Positions 44,944 through 54,936 are shown, numbered from the stretch's first letter. The stretch: DNA of 64,000 nucleotides from Sphingomonas sp. IC081 (GCF_006874585.1 NZ_CP029761.1:1313001-1377000); one strand, 5' to 3'. The notes: generated by a model from the letters alone, not told the origin. Numbers and translations: made by a program.

Positions 44944-45797
44944 CCGGGCTCGATCCCCGCCTTGTGGATGCCGTGATGGAGCAAGTCCAGGGCGCGCTTT
45001 CCGGCGCGCTTTCAGGCCCGCGGCCCGGCTCTTGGCCCGGCTCCCGCCATCGTCCCGTCGTCATCGGCATTTGCGGCGCGCAAGGGTCCGGCAAGTCCAC
45101 GCTGGCGCAGACGGTGCAGGCCCGTTGCGCGGCCGAGCGCCTCGCGAGCGCGGTGCTGTCGCTGGACGACCTCTATCTCACCCATGCCGAGCGGCAGGCA
45201 CTGGCGCGCCACGTTCACCCCCTGCTCGCCACGCGCGGGGTGCCGGGCACGCATGACATCGCCCTCGGGCTGGACGTGCTCGACGGGCTGGAGGCGGGCG
45301 GTCCGGTGGCGCTGCCGCGTTTCGACAAGGCCCGCGACGACCGGGTTTCGGAGCATGACTGGCCCATCGTCGGGCCCGGCTGCCAGGTGCTGGTGCTGGA
45401 GGGCTGGTGCCTCGGCGCCTTTCCGCAGCGGACACGCGAACTGGCCGAACCGGTCAATGCGCTGGAGGCGGGGGAGGATCCCGATGGCCGTTGGCGGCGC
45501 TGGGTGAACGACATGCTCGGCGATTCGTACCAGCGGCTCTTTGCCCGGATCGACCGGCTGGTGCTGCTGGCCGCGCCCGGTTTCGAGGTTGTCCACCGCT
45601 GGCGCAGTGAGCAGGAGCGCGATCTCGCCGCGCGCGCCGGGCCGGACGACAAGGTGATGAGCGAGGCGCAAATAGCGCGCTTCATTGCCCATTACGAGCG
45701 GATCACCCGCGCCATCCTCGCCGAGATGCCCGCGCGGGCGGATCTGGTGGTGCGGCTGGATCGGGACCGCCGCCCGCAGGCGGTCGAGGCGCGTTAA
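44940..45797 (+). CDS. Glycerate-kinase-like P-loop kinase
   Basis: The 285-residue protein has Walker A GAQGSGKST (46-54), SLDDLYLTHAERQAL, LPRFDKARDDR, and VLVLEGWCLGAFPQ, all typical of the plant-type D-glycerate 3-kinase (GLYK) and related YggC-like kinases. It would phosphorylate D-glycerate to 3-phosphoglycerate in the cytosol; eno and serB in the window act on the same pool but are far apart. GTG 44940 overlaps the MEKHLA stop (GTGA), showing coupling. The end overlaps convergent yihY by four bases. Confidence 0.85.
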   Translation: MTGLDPRLVDAVMEQVQGALSGALSGPRPGSWPGSRHRPVVIGICGAQGSGKSTLAQTVQARCAAERLASAVLSLDDLYLTHAERQALARHVHPLLATRGVPGTHDIALGLDVLDGLEAGGPVALPRFDKARDDRVSEHDWPIVGPGCQVLVLEGWCLGAFPQRTRELAEPVNALEAGEDPDGRWRRWVNDMLGDSYQRLFARIDRLVLLAAPGFEVVHRWRSEQERDLAARAGPDDKVMSEAQIARFIAHYERITRAILAEMPARADLVVRLDRDRRPQAVEAR

Positions 45798-46912
45798 TCC
45801 GCCCTTCGGCGTGCCTTCTCGGCGCGGCGGCTGCGCTTGCGCTGGAGGTCCGCGAGCGAGGGCACCCGGTCGTCGATGACGTCGGCCAGCACGGCCCCGC
45901 GCTCACCGGGCGGTTTGGGCGGACCTCTGGTGGTGTCGCAGAAGGTCTGCCGCTCGATTTCCGCATTGAGCAGGGCGCCGAGCAGGATGCCGTAGGCCGA
46001 CAGGAACAGCCACATCAGGAACACGACGATGGCCGAAAGCGAGCCATAGGTCGCGTTGTAGTCGCTGATATAGGCGACATAGAGCGAGAACCCGAACGAG
46101 ACGGCGATCCACAGCAGGGTCGCCAGCAAGGCACCGGGGGCGAGCCAGCGCCACTTGGCGGGGCGCCGGTCCGGGCCGTAGCGCATGATGAGCGCAAAGC
46201 CGCTACTGCCGAGAAGGATGGCGGCGAGCCAGGTGAGCCAGTTGAACAGGCTTTGCGTCGCATCGCCGAGGTAGGCGGCGGCATGGGTCTGCAGCCATGC
46301 GAAGATGCCGCCGGAAACCACGCCGGTCATCGCGATCAGCACGGCGGACAGCGTCAGGCCTCCGGCGCGCAAGGTGAGGGCGATGATGCCGCGGGTCTCG
46401 CGCTCCTCGTTGATGACGTTGAGCGCGCTGATCATGCCGCTCGCCGCGCGCATGCCTCCGTAGATCGCAAAGAACAGCGCGATCACCAGTGCAAAACCGG
46501 TGACGCCGCGGCTGGTGGTGACGATCTGGATCAGTTGCTGTTCGAGCATATGGGCCACTTCGGGTGGGACCACCCGGACGATGCTCTGCATCTGGTCGCG
46601 CACGGTGTCGACGTCGCCGACGAGGCCGTAGGTCATCACGGTGGCGGCGATCAGCGGCGTCAGCGCGAGAAAGCAGTAGAACGCGAGCCCCGCCGCCAGC
46701 AGGCCGAGTTCATGGAACCCGCTCATCACCCAGACCCGCCGCACCACCCGCCACCATGCGCGCGCCGGCAAGGCGAGCGGCGTATCCGCATCCCAGCCCG
46801 GCGTGACAGGCGCGGGACCGATTGCCGCCGGAGCCGCCGTCAGGGGTGGCGCATTCGTGTCGGAAACCGTATCCGGCGTGTCACGCTCGACGGTTCCTTC
46901 GTGTCCATTCAT
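45794..46912 (-). CDS. YihY/BrkB family inner-membrane protein
   Basis: The 372-residue protein has a Pro/Ala-rich cytoplasmic N-terminus (1-50), then six hydrophobic segments with the family features LAAGLAFYCFLALTPLIAATV, GGMRAASGMISALNVINEER and YISDYNATYGSLSAIVVFLMWLF, and a basic tail. The family was once called ribonuclease BN, wrongly. I start at ATG 46912, with AAGGGGG upstream, not at the TTG at 46951. Its role is unknown. Confidence 0.9.
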   Translation of the reverse strand: MNGHEGTVERDTPDTVSDTNAPPLTAAPAAIGPAPVTPGWDADTPLALPARAWWRVVRRVWVMSGFHELGLLAAGLAFYCFLALTPLIAATVMTYGLVGDVDTVRDQMQSIVRVVPPEVAHMLEQQLIQIVTTSRGVTGFALVIALFFAIYGGMRAASGMISALNVINEERETRGIIALTLRAGGLTLSAVLIAMTGVVSGGIFAWLQTHAAAYLGDATQSLFNWLTWLAAILLGSSGFALIMRYGPDRRPAKWRWLAPGALLATLLWIAVSFGFSLYVAYISDYNATYGSLSAIVVFLMWLFLSAYGILLGALLNAEIERQTFCDTTRGPPKPPGERGAVLADVIDDRVPSLADLQRKRSRRAEKARRRAD

Positions 46913-47089
46913 CAGCTTCCCCCTTGCCGCCGGGAACTTTCGCTGTTGCAATGCGATACGCTAAGGCACGAGGGCGTCCGTTGCCCAGACTCGAAGTGGC
47001 CATCACGACCTGGCCACGGATGATACGGTTGATTATCGGGCCGGTCTGCGCAAGGCCGGACGCTACAGGGGGTATTCATAAGTCTGCTC

Positions 47090-49495
47090 ATGCCAGGACC
47101 AAGCGATCACGCCGCCATCGGTTCCCGACTGGTGCGTGAAGGCGCCGGATTGGCGACGCTGGCATTCGTGCTGGCGCTCACCGGTACGCCTGCGCGCGCG
47201 CAGCAAGCCGATCCGGCCAGCCCGGCGGCAGACAGCAGCGATGCCAGGCGGCCTGATGCGAGAGGCGCGGATGCCGGAAAGCCCGACGAGAACGATACCC
47301 TGCAGGCCGGAAAGCTTGCCGTGCCGGCGCCGCCTGCCGATGCGGTGATGCCCGATGTGAAGCCGGTCATTTCCGACGACGAGTTTAACCGTTCGATCCC
47401 CAGGCTGGGCGCCGAAGACGATCCCGAACTTGGCAAGCCGCTGGAGACGATCGACGAATTCGAGAAGCGACTGGCGGGCGATGGCAAGGCGGCGAATGCC
47501 CAGTCTCCTGTCCAGTCTCCTGTCCAGTCTCCTGTCCAGTCTCCTGCCCCGGCGCCTCCTGCTGCTCCTGCCTCGGCGGGCGCTGCCGTCCAGCAGGCGG
47601 CGGCTCCCACCGCCGAAACCGAAACCATCGGCACCGCGCCGGTTCGGGACGCGGAACTGACCGCACCCCTGCCGCCGATCGACCAGTTCGAAGTGACCCC
47701 GGTCCAGTTCGCCGAGGCCGAGGAAGAGGCCAAGGACACCGAAGTCGCCTATGCGATGCGGATCGACGGGGTGGAGGAGGCCGACAAGGCCGCGGACACC
47801 GATCTGCTGGCCGAGTTCAAGTCCCATTCCGCCCTCAAGAAAGGGGACGGCAAGGCCGCCAATATCGCGATGCTGCGCGCGCGTCTGGCGGAGGATGCGA
47901 CGCTCATGCAGACCGTGCTCGCGTCCGAGGGCTGGTATTCGCCGGTCATCCGTACCCGGGTCCAGCGTGATCGCAACGACGAGGGCAAGGTTGCGCTGAC
48001 CGCGGTGATGACGGTGTCGCCGGGCAAGCGCTACACGCTTTCCGACATCGTCGTGAAAGCCGACCCGACGGTGCCGCCAAGCCTCATCGCCGACAATCTC
48101 GCACTCAAGCGCGGCGAGCCGATCATCGCGCAGCGCGTGCAGGGCGCCGAGGCGCAAGTGGCGCTGGCGCTTCCCGAAAACGGCTATGCCTTCGCGCAAG
48201 TGGGGGACCGCGACATCCTGCTCGACCCGGATAGCGGCGAGGGTGTCTATACGCTGCCGGTCGACGTCGGCCCGCGCGGCCGCTTCGACGGGTTCACGAC
48301 CTCGGGCGATCTGGCCTTCGATGCCAGGCACATCGGCGTGCTTGCGCGGTTCAAGAAGGGCGATCTCTACGACAGCCGCAAGGTCGACGACTTGCGCAAG
48401 GCGCTGATCGCGACCAGCCTGTTCTCGACGATCGCGGTGGAACCCCGCAAGACCGGGCAATCCGCGGGGAGCGACGGTACCGAATACGTCACCCTGCACG
48501 TCCAGCAGGACGCCGGGCCGCCGCGCACGATTGCCGGGACCATCGGGTATGCCACGGGCGAGGGTCTCAGCGCCCAGGCCAGCTGGACCCATCGCAATCT
48601 GTTCCCGCCTGAAGGCGCGCTGATCGTCAGCGCCATCGCGGGTACCAAGCAGCAAGGGCTGTCGACGACGTTCAGGCGCTCCAATTCGGGGCAGCGCGAT
48701 CGCACGCTGGAACTGGTGACCGAGGCGTTCCACAACGACTACGACGCCTACAGCGCCTATACCGGGCGCATCGCCATCCGCATGGCGCGCGATTCCACGC
48801 CGCTCTGGCAGAAGAAGATCACGTATGCCGTCGGCGCCGAAACGCTGATCACCGGCGAGACCGACTACAACACGGCAACCGGCACGCGCGACCGCAAGCT
48901 CTATTACGTGGCCGGGGTGAACGGGCAGCTCGGTTTCGACCAGACCGACAGCCTGCTCGACCCCACCAAGGGCTTTCGCCTGACCGCGCTGGTCCAGCCG
49001 GAAGCGACCGTGAAGGGCGGCTTCAACCCCTATATCCGCAGCCGGATCGATGGTTCCGGCTACTTCCCGGTGACCGACAGTCTTGTCCTGGCGGGGCGTG
49101 TGCGCCTCGGCACCATCAAGGGCGCCGGTCTGTTCGACATCGCACCGTCGCGGCGGCTCTACGCCGGCGGCGGCGGCTCGGTGCGCGGCTACAGCTATCA
49201 GGCGCTGGGCGAGCAGGCCGCCGACGGCAAGGCGGTGGGCGGGCGCAGTCTCAACGAGGCGTCGGTCGAGGCGCGTTACCGTTTCGGCAACTATGGCATC
49301 GTCGCCTTTGTCGATGCCGGGCAGGCCTATCGGCAGACCACCCCGCAGTTCAACGACTTGCGCTACGGCGTCGGCATCGGCGGGCGCTTCTACACGAATT
49401 TCGGACCGATGCGCCTCGATCTCGCCACGCCGATTGACCGCCGGCCGGGCGAATCGCGCCTCAATATCTACGTTTCGATCGGACAGGCCTTCTGA
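47090..49495 (+). CDS. tamA: Outer-membrane assembly protein TamA
   Basis: TamA is the Omp85-type barrel of the translocation and assembly module. The 801-residue protein has a signal peptide (about 1-38), a long disordered Ala/Pro region with QSPV repeats (about 138-165), POTRA-like domains (about 240-440, e.g. GEPIIAQRVQGAEAQVALALPENGYAFAQV) and the surface-antigen barrel with DPTKGFRL, GGGGSVRGYSYQALG (the conserved VRGF-type motif) and a final Phe. Its stop overlaps the tamB start. It is longer than E. coli TamA because of the disordered region. Confidence 0.93.
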   Translation: MPGPSDHAAIGSRLVREGAGLATLAFVLALTGTPARAQQADPASPAADSSDARRPDARGADAGKPDENDTLQAGKLAVPAPPADAVMPDVKPVISDDEFNRSIPRLGAEDDPELGKPLETIDEFEKRLAGDGKAANAQSPVQSPVQSPVQSPAPAPPAAPASAGAAVQQAAAPTAETETIGTAPVRDAELTAPLPPIDQFEVTPVQFAEAEEEAKDTEVAYAMRIDGVEEADKAADTDLLAEFKSHSALKKGDGKAANIAMLRARLAEDATLMQTVLASEGWYSPVIRTRVQRDRNDEGKVALTAVMTVSPGKRYTLSDIVVKADPTVPPSLIADNLALKRGEPIIAQRVQGAEAQVALALPENGYAFAQVGDRDILLDPDSGEGVYTLPVDVGPRGRFDGFTTSGDLAFDARHIGVLARFKKGDLYDSRKVDDLRKALIATSLFSTIAVEPRKTGQSAGSDGTEYVTLHVQQDAGPPRTIAGTIGYATGEGLSAQASWTHRNLFPPEGALIVSAIAGTKQQGLSTTFRRSNSGQRDRTLELVTEAFHNDYDAYSAYTGRIAIRMARDSTPLWQKKITYAVGAETLITGETDYNTATGTRDRKLYYVAGVNGQLGFDQTDSLLDPTKGFRLTALVQPEATVKGGFNPYIRSRIDGSGYFPVTDSLVLAGRVRLGTIKGAGLFDIAPSRRLYAGGGGSVRGYSYQALGEQAADGKAVGGRSLNEASVEARYRFGNYGIVAFVDAGQAYRQTTPQFNDLRYGVGIGGRFYTNFGPMRLDLATPIDRRPGESRLNIYVSIGQAF
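47501..47548 (+). repeat. Four tandem 12-bp units inside tamA
   Basis: CAGTCTCCTGTC occurs three times and CAGTCTCCTGCC once, head to tail, coding for QSPV repeats in the disordered N-terminal region. The near identity of copies points to recent slippage; the unit length keeps the frame open. Confidence 0.95.
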
Positions 49496-52400
49496 TGAGC
49501 GGCGACGAAGACAACCTGCCCCCGGCAGAGAGCGGAAACCTGCCGGAAGCGGACATGGCAGTGACCGGGGACGAGACGAACGAGCGGCCCCGGCTCACGC
49601 TTGGACGGCGCCTGCGCATTCGTGCCCTGAAAACGGTTGTCACCGTGGTGCTGGGCGCGGTGCTGCTGGCCGGGGCACTGATCTTCGGCATCGATACCGG
49701 CCCCGGCCACCGCTTCGTCGCCGAGCAGATCGCGGGGCTGCGCTTCGACAACGGCATGCGCATCAAGGTCGGGCGGATCGAGGGTTCGCTCTACGGCAGG
49801 ATGACCCTGCACGACCTCTCGGTCAGCGACCCGCAGGGCGAGTTCCTGTTCTCGCCCGAGATCGATGTCGACTGGCGCCCCTTCGCCTATCTCGACAAGC
49901 ACGTCGACGTGCGCAGCGCCGTGGCCGAGCGGATGGTCCTGCGCCGTTCCCCCCGGTTCAAGCCGACCCCGCCCAGCACCGAGCCGCTGCTGCCCGATCT
50001 CGACATCGACGTCGGCCGCCTCCGGATCGGCCAGTTCGTCGCCGAGCCGCCGGTGGCCGGGGTGCGCCGCATCCTCACCGTCGACGGCCGCGCGCATATC
50101 GCCGATGGCCGCGCGCAGGTCTTTGCCAGGGGCGGCGCGGTGGCGATCAAGGGCGCCGTCAAGAACGGGGAGGGCGGGGACCGCTTCGATCTCGTGCTTG
50201 ATGCCGTGCCCGCCAGGAACCGGCTGGCGCTCAAGGCCGACGTCGATGCGCCGGTGGGCGGCGTGATCGCCGCGCTCGGCGGGTTCAAGCAGCCGATGGC
50301 GCTGCGGCTCGACGGCAAGGGCGACTGGAAGTCCTGGAACGGCACCTTCGATGCCGATCTTGGCGGCAGCGAGATGGCGCGGCTGGCACTGACCGCGCGG
50401 GACGGCACGTTCGTCGTCAAGGGGCCGACCCGGATCGCCCGGCTCTTCACCGGCCCGACCGCGGGTCTGCTGGGGCCGGTGACGAACGTCGATCTCACGG
50501 CAGCACTGGACCAGCGCAAGGCCAGGCTGTCGGGCCTGGTGTCGAGCGATGCCTTCACCCTGCGTCCCGACGGCGTGATCGATCTATCCGCCAACAGCTT
50601 CGAGAACCTGCGCCTGCAGTTCGCGCTGCTCAAGCCCACGGTCATGGCGAAGAACCTCGGCGGATCGGGGCTGACCGCCTCGCTCGCGCTGGACGGTGCC
50701 TTCACCGCGCCAAAGGCTGCCTACAAGATCAATGCCGCGCGTCTGATGATGAACGACATGGGGCTTGAAGGGCTGAGCGCGCAGGGCGCCGCGCGGGTCG
50801 ATGCCGACAAGATCCTGATCCCCCTCGATGCCCGCGTGCGGCGCATCGTCGGGCTCGACACCGTGGCTGGCGGCACCCTGGCCAATGTCACCCTCAAGGG
50901 CGACCTTGCCATCGACGGGCCGCGGGTGCTGTCCGACAACATGCGCCTCAAGTCCGACCGCATCGACGCCGGGCTGATCCTGGTCGCCGATGTGAGCAAG
51001 GGTTTCTACACCGGCGCCATCGACGGCAAGATCGACAACTACCGCCTCGAGAGCGTCGGCCTGTTCGACATTCGCACGAACATGGACCTCAAGAGCGAGA
51101 ACCAGGGCTTCGCACTGGAAGGCACGGTCCACGCGCGCTCGCGCAAGCTGTTCAACTCGACCCTGCAAAGTTACCTCGGCGGCAACTTCGCGGCCTCCTC
51201 GCGGGTGCGCTACGGTTCGGACGGGATCGTGCGTTTCGCCGCGCTCAGGATGAACGCGCCGGATCTGCGGATCGTCGACGGGCAGGGCAGCTGGTCGCCC
51301 GAGGGCCGGATCGCGCTTACCGCGCGCGGCGCCTCGCAGCGTTACGGCGCGCTTGGCGTCAGGGTCACGGGCACGCTGACCAATCCCGACGCGCACCTTA
51401 CCGCCGAGCATCCCGGTTTCGGGATCGGCCTCGCCAATCTCGATGCGCGGATCACCGGCGTGCGCGGCGGCTACCGCCTCGACGTCCGGAGCGACACCGA
51501 CTACGGCCCGCTCAAGGCCGACGTGAACCTGCTGATGGGCGGCCAGATGGCGATCCGGATCAACAGCGGCAACTTGTCCGGCGTCGATTTTGCCGGGCAG
51601 ATGACCCAGACCGCGGCCGGGCCGTTCGCCGGTGAACTGACCGCCAAGGGCAACGGCATCGGCGGCGCGCTGCGGCTGGCGGCCGAAGGCAAGTTCCAGG
51701 CCGTGGACTTCAACCTGCGCGCCAAGGACGCGACGTTTGCAGGGCCTGCCAACCTGACCATCGGCTCGGCGCTGATCGACGGGCGCGCGGTGCTTTACGA
51801 CAAGCCCACCGTGGTTGCCGATGCCCAGCTTGCCGGCACCTCGATCGGCGCACTCGATCTGGCCGCCGCGCGCGTGCTGGTCGATTACCGCGATGGGCGC
51901 GGGCAGGCCAAGGGCCTGATCGAAGGGGTTAGCGGGGTGCCGTTCAAGCTCGGCGTCAATGCCGACCTGGCGCCCGAGATGTGGCGCGTGGCGCTGTCCG
52001 GGCGGGTTCGCGGCCAGTCGCTGCGCACGCTCAGCCCTGCGCGGATCGTGCCCGGCAAGGACGGCTACGAACTGCTGCCGACCACGCTGTCGTTCGGCCG
52101 CGGCCAGGCACGCGTGGCGGGCAAGTACGGCGAAGGCATGCGTTTCGAGAGCCGGATGGAGAATTTCGACGTCGGTGTCATCAATGCCTTCGTGCCGGGC
52201 TACGGCCTTGGCGGCAGTGCCAGCGGCAGCTTCGATTTTGCCCAGGCCGGCAGCGATGCCTTCCCGCAGGCCGATGCACGCCTGACCATCACCGACTTCA
52301 CCCGCACCAGTTCCAGCACGATCAGCCAGCCGGTGGACATCAATTTCCTCGGCAAGCTGGTGAGCGACGGCGCCGAGGCCCATGCCGTGATCCGCAAGCG

Positions 52401-53793
52401 CGGCAGTGTCGTCGGGCGCATGGAGGCGACGCTGCGGCCGCTTCCGGCGGGTGGCGGCACCTGGTCGCAGCGGCTGCTGGAAGCGCCGCTGGGCGGCGGC
52501 ATCCGCTACAACGGCCCGGCCGACACGCTGTTCTCGTTCGCCGGGCAGCCCGGACAGACGCTGGTCGGCTCGGTCGGGCTGGCGGCGGACTTCTCGTGCA
52601 AGCTCACCGATCCTTGCGTGAACGGTCTGGTGAAGGGGCGTGACCTCACATACGAATACCAGGCCTATGGCACCAAGCTGACCAACATGACGCTGGAAGG
52701 CCGCTTCAACGGCAACAACTTCGAACTGCAGTCGCTCAATGCCAATGCCGGCAGCGGCACCGTGAGCGCGAGCGGGCGGATGAGCCTGGCGGCGGCGGAA
52801 GGCTATCCCATGGACCTCGCGGTCAAGCTCGACAAGGCGCGGCTGGCGCGCAGCTCCTCGCTTTCGGCCAGCGCCACCGGCACCGTCAACCTGACCAAGC
52901 GGGCGGGCGAGAAGGCCCTCCTCTCGGGCGAGCTGCGGCTGCCGGAAACGCGCTACCAGATCGTGCGGGAAGGGGCCGTGGAGATCCCGCAGCTCACCGG
53001 CGTGCGCTTCAAGCCGAAGACCGGGCCGACCCGCGTGACCGGCGACGAGCAGGCCGAGCCGATACTGACCGCGTTCTCGACGCTGCGTCTCGACCTGCAC
53101 CTCAAGGCGCCGGAAAAGCTCTACGTCTCGGGCATGGGGCTCGATTCGGAGTGGTCGGCCGACTTCACCGTGGGCGGCACCAGCGCCGCGCCGACGATGG
53201 CGGGCGACGTCACGCTGATCCGCGGCAACCTCGACTTTGCCGGGCGCTCGTTCGACATCTCGTCGGGCAAGATCTCGTTCAACGGCGGACGCACGATCGA
53301 TCCTTCGGTCTCGATCGCCGCAACCGACACGATCGAGGACGTGGCGGTGACCGTCTCGGTCAGCGGCAGGGCCTACAACCCGCAGATCGAGTTCAGTTCG
53401 GACCCGAGCCTGCCCGATGACGAGATCCTCTCGCGCATCCTGTTCGGCAGCTCGATCGCCAACCTTTCGGCGATCCAGGCGGTGCAGCTGGCGACCTCGC
53501 TCAACTCGCTGCGGGCAAGCGGGGGCGGCCTCAATCCGCTGGGCAAGCTGCGTTCGGCAACCGGCATCGACCGCCTGCGCATCCTCAGTCCCGACCAGAC
53601 CACCGGGCGCGGCACCGCGCTCGCCGCCGGGCAGTACCTGACCGACGACATCTACGTCGAACTGATCACCGACGCGCGCGGCTTCACCGCGACGCAGCTG
53701 GAAGTCAGCGTGACCAAGTGGCTGTCGGTGCTGAGCCAGGCGGGCGGCTCGGGGGTCAACTCGCTCAACGTGAAGATCAAGAAGGACTACTGA
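49495..53793 (+). CDS. tamB: Translocation and assembly module protein TamB
   Basis: TamB is a large periplasm-spanning AsmA-like protein that works with TamA in envelope assembly and lipid transport. The 1432-residue protein has one N-terminal span (about 44-62, VVTVVLGAVLLAGALIFG), a very long beta-rich region with repeated short strands, and the DUF490 C-terminal domain with GNLDFAGRSFDISSGKISFNGG, DDEILSRILFG and GQYLTDDIYVEL, ending KIKKDY. Start ATG 49495 overlaps the tamA stop (TGATG), and its stop overlaps the next lipoprotein gene. Length is normal to long for the family. Confidence 0.94.
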   Translation: MSGDEDNLPPAESGNLPEADMAVTGDETNERPRLTLGRRLRIRALKTVVTVVLGAVLLAGALIFGIDTGPGHRFVAEQIAGLRFDNGMRIKVGRIEGSLYGRMTLHDLSVSDPQGEFLFSPEIDVDWRPFAYLDKHVDVRSAVAERMVLRRSPRFKPTPPSTEPLLPDLDIDVGRLRIGQFVAEPPVAGVRRILTVDGRAHIADGRAQVFARGGAVAIKGAVKNGEGGDRFDLVLDAVPARNRLALKADVDAPVGGVIAALGGFKQPMALRLDGKGDWKSWNGTFDADLGGSEMARLALTARDGTFVVKGPTRIARLFTGPTAGLLGPVTNVDLTAALDQRKARLSGLVSSDAFTLRPDGVIDLSANSFENLRLQFALLKPTVMAKNLGGSGLTASLALDGAFTAPKAAYKINAARLMMNDMGLEGLSAQGAARVDADKILIPLDARVRRIVGLDTVAGGTLANVTLKGDLAIDGPRVLSDNMRLKSDRIDAGLILVADVSKGFYTGAIDGKIDNYRLESVGLFDIRTNMDLKSENQGFALEGTVHARSRKLFNSTLQSYLGGNFAASSRVRYGSDGIVRFAALRMNAPDLRIVDGQGSWSPEGRIALTARGASQRYGALGVRVTGTLTNPDAHLTAEHPGFGIGLANLDARITGVRGGYRLDVRSDTDYGPLKADVNLLMGGQMAIRINSGNLSGVDFAGQMTQTAAGPFAGELTAKGNGIGGALRLAAEGKFQAVDFNLRAKDATFAGPANLTIGSALIDGRAVLYDKPTVVADAQLAGTSIGALDLAAARVLVDYRDGRGQAKGLIEGVSGVPFKLGVNADLAPEMWRVALSGRVRGQSLRTLSPARIVPGKDGYELLPTTLSFGRGQARVAGKYGEGMRFESRMENFDVGVINAFVPGYGLGGSASGSFDFAQAGSDAFPQADARLTITDFTRTSSSTISQPVDINFLGKLVSDGAEAHAVIRKRGSVVGRMEATLRPLPAGGGTWSQRLLEAPLGGGIRYNGPADTLFSFAGQPGQTLVGSVGLAADFSCKLTDPCVNGLVKGRDLTYEYQAYGTKLTNMTLEGRFNGNNFELQSLNANAGSGTVSASGRMSLAAAEGYPMDLAVKLDKARLARSSSLSASATGTVNLTKRAGEKALLSGELRLPETRYQIVREGAVEIPQLTGVRFKPKTGPTRVTGDEQAEPILTAFSTLRLDLHLKAPEKLYVSGMGLDSEWSADFTVGGTSAAPTMAGDVTLIRGNLDFAGRSFDISSGKISFNGGRTIDPSVSIAATDTIEDVAVTVSVSGRAYNPQIEFSSDPSLPDDEILSRILFGSSIANLSAIQAVQLATSLNSLRASGGGLNPLGKLRSATGIDRLRILSPDQTTGRGTALAAGQYLTDDIYVELITDARGFTATQLEVSVTKWLSVLSQAGGSGVNSLNVKIKKDY

Positions 53794-53987
53794 TGCGGCG
53801 CGCCTCCCTTTGCGTGGCCCTGCTGGTGCTCGTGGCGGCCTGCCACCGCGAGCCCAGCTTCGACGAGCGCTACAAGGCCGCGCAGGACAGCATCGGCGCA
53901 AAGGTCAAGGAGATCGACGCCCAGGCCTCTGGCAGTGCGCTCCCTCCGGCGGAAGACGCACCTGCATCCGGTGAGGCTGGCCGCTAG
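53793..53987 (+). CDS. Small lipoprotein downstream of tamB
   Basis: The 64-residue product has a lipoprotein signal with lipobox VAAC (Cys17), then a short acidic helix FDERYKAAQDSIGAKVKEID and an Ala/Pro-rich tail. ATG 53793 overlaps the tamB stop (TGATG), so it is expressed with tamAB. The mature chain is under 50 residues. I know no name for it; its place suggests a role near the TAM complex. Confidence 0.8.
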   Translation: MRRASLCVALLVLVAACHREPSFDERYKAAQDSIGAKVKEIDAQASGSALPPAEDAPASGEAGR

Positions 53988-54126
53988 GGCGCGGCCGAGA
54001 GGTTTAGCACGGATCGGGCTGGGCGAGACGGGCAGGGGCCATCCTGCGCCCGGTTCGGGATCGCTTCGGACCTGCCCCGCTCATCCTGCGCTTGTTGAAG
54101 AACGGGAAGCCGCGCGCCGCGTCTCA

Positions 54127-54603
54127 AGGGGCTTCGACAGGCTCAGCCTGAGCGGGGGTGGAAGGTCTGGTTTGAGTGGGTTGTGGACTGTCGGGTTCCG
54201 ATTTTAAAACACCCGTTGCTGATGCCAAATCCGCACCCGGATCTTCGTCATTCCCGCCCCTCTTCGTCATTCCCGCGGAGGCGGGAATCCAGTTAACGCA
54301 GCGCTTCGAAGCCAAAGTCGGTGTGGAGATCGCGCCACTGCGGATTGCCTTCGAGTGTGCCGACATTGCGAGGTTGCTACTGGATTCCCGCCTTCGCGGG
54401 AATGACGAATGGAGTGAACAATCGGCAAACCATCCGGGTTCAATGAACGTCCGCAACGGGGCCCGTCCTGCCGTTCCGCGTTTAAACCCCACCCCGCTCA
54501 GGCTGAGCTTGTCGAAGCCTGCACCCGGCGCGTGACCATTCGCTGCAGGGGCTTCGTGCAGCGCTTTGCTGCCTGGGGCATGACAAGCTCGGCCTGAGCG
54601 GAG
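54127..54603. repeat. Nested inverted intergenic repeats
   Basis: The gene-free block 53988-54936 holds two repeat kinds. Kind A, GCTTCGACAGGCTCAGCC with tail TGAGCGGGGGTGG (54131-54161), is found inverted at 54489-54518 and degenerate at 54582-54603. Kind B, TTCGTCATTCCCGC-GGAG-GCGGGAATCCAGT (54263-54293), is inverted at 54379-54409, with a half copy at 54243-54257. Thus a B pair is nested inside an A pair. Both contain perfect internal palindromes. The other parts of 53988-54936 show no credible gene. Confidence 0.85.
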
Positions 54604-54936
54604 TTCGGGGGTGCTATGGCGGCGTACCCCGGCCCTGCGTTGTCTTGGCGCTCCCCGAGGGCTTTCCTCCCGGCGCGGCAGAAATATTTTTAGCGGATTT
54701 CCTGCGCCGTTCACCAAGCTGCGTGCCTTCCGGCGAGACGCGGTGCCTGTCCGGGCCTGCCCTTACGGCATGGCTGACGCCGTCATAACGAACATCGTTA
54801 AGTTCGGTTAAATGCGTTCTTATACGAAGCTGCGTAGGATGGTTCTAACCATGGAGGCCCCAGACCTCGGGAGCCGTCGTCCGTCCCTGCTTGCAACGCA
54901 GGGCAGCGGCGGCGTTACCAAGGAAAGGGATAGTCT

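Noticed and set aside
50584..53901. A 1105-codon open frame antisense to tamB
   Set aside because: Same reason: codon mirror of a GC-rich gene, no ribosome site and Arg/Gln/His-rich product.
54124..54717. Open frames on both strands in the repeat block
   Set aside because: They consist largely of translated palindromic repeats and have no ribosome site.
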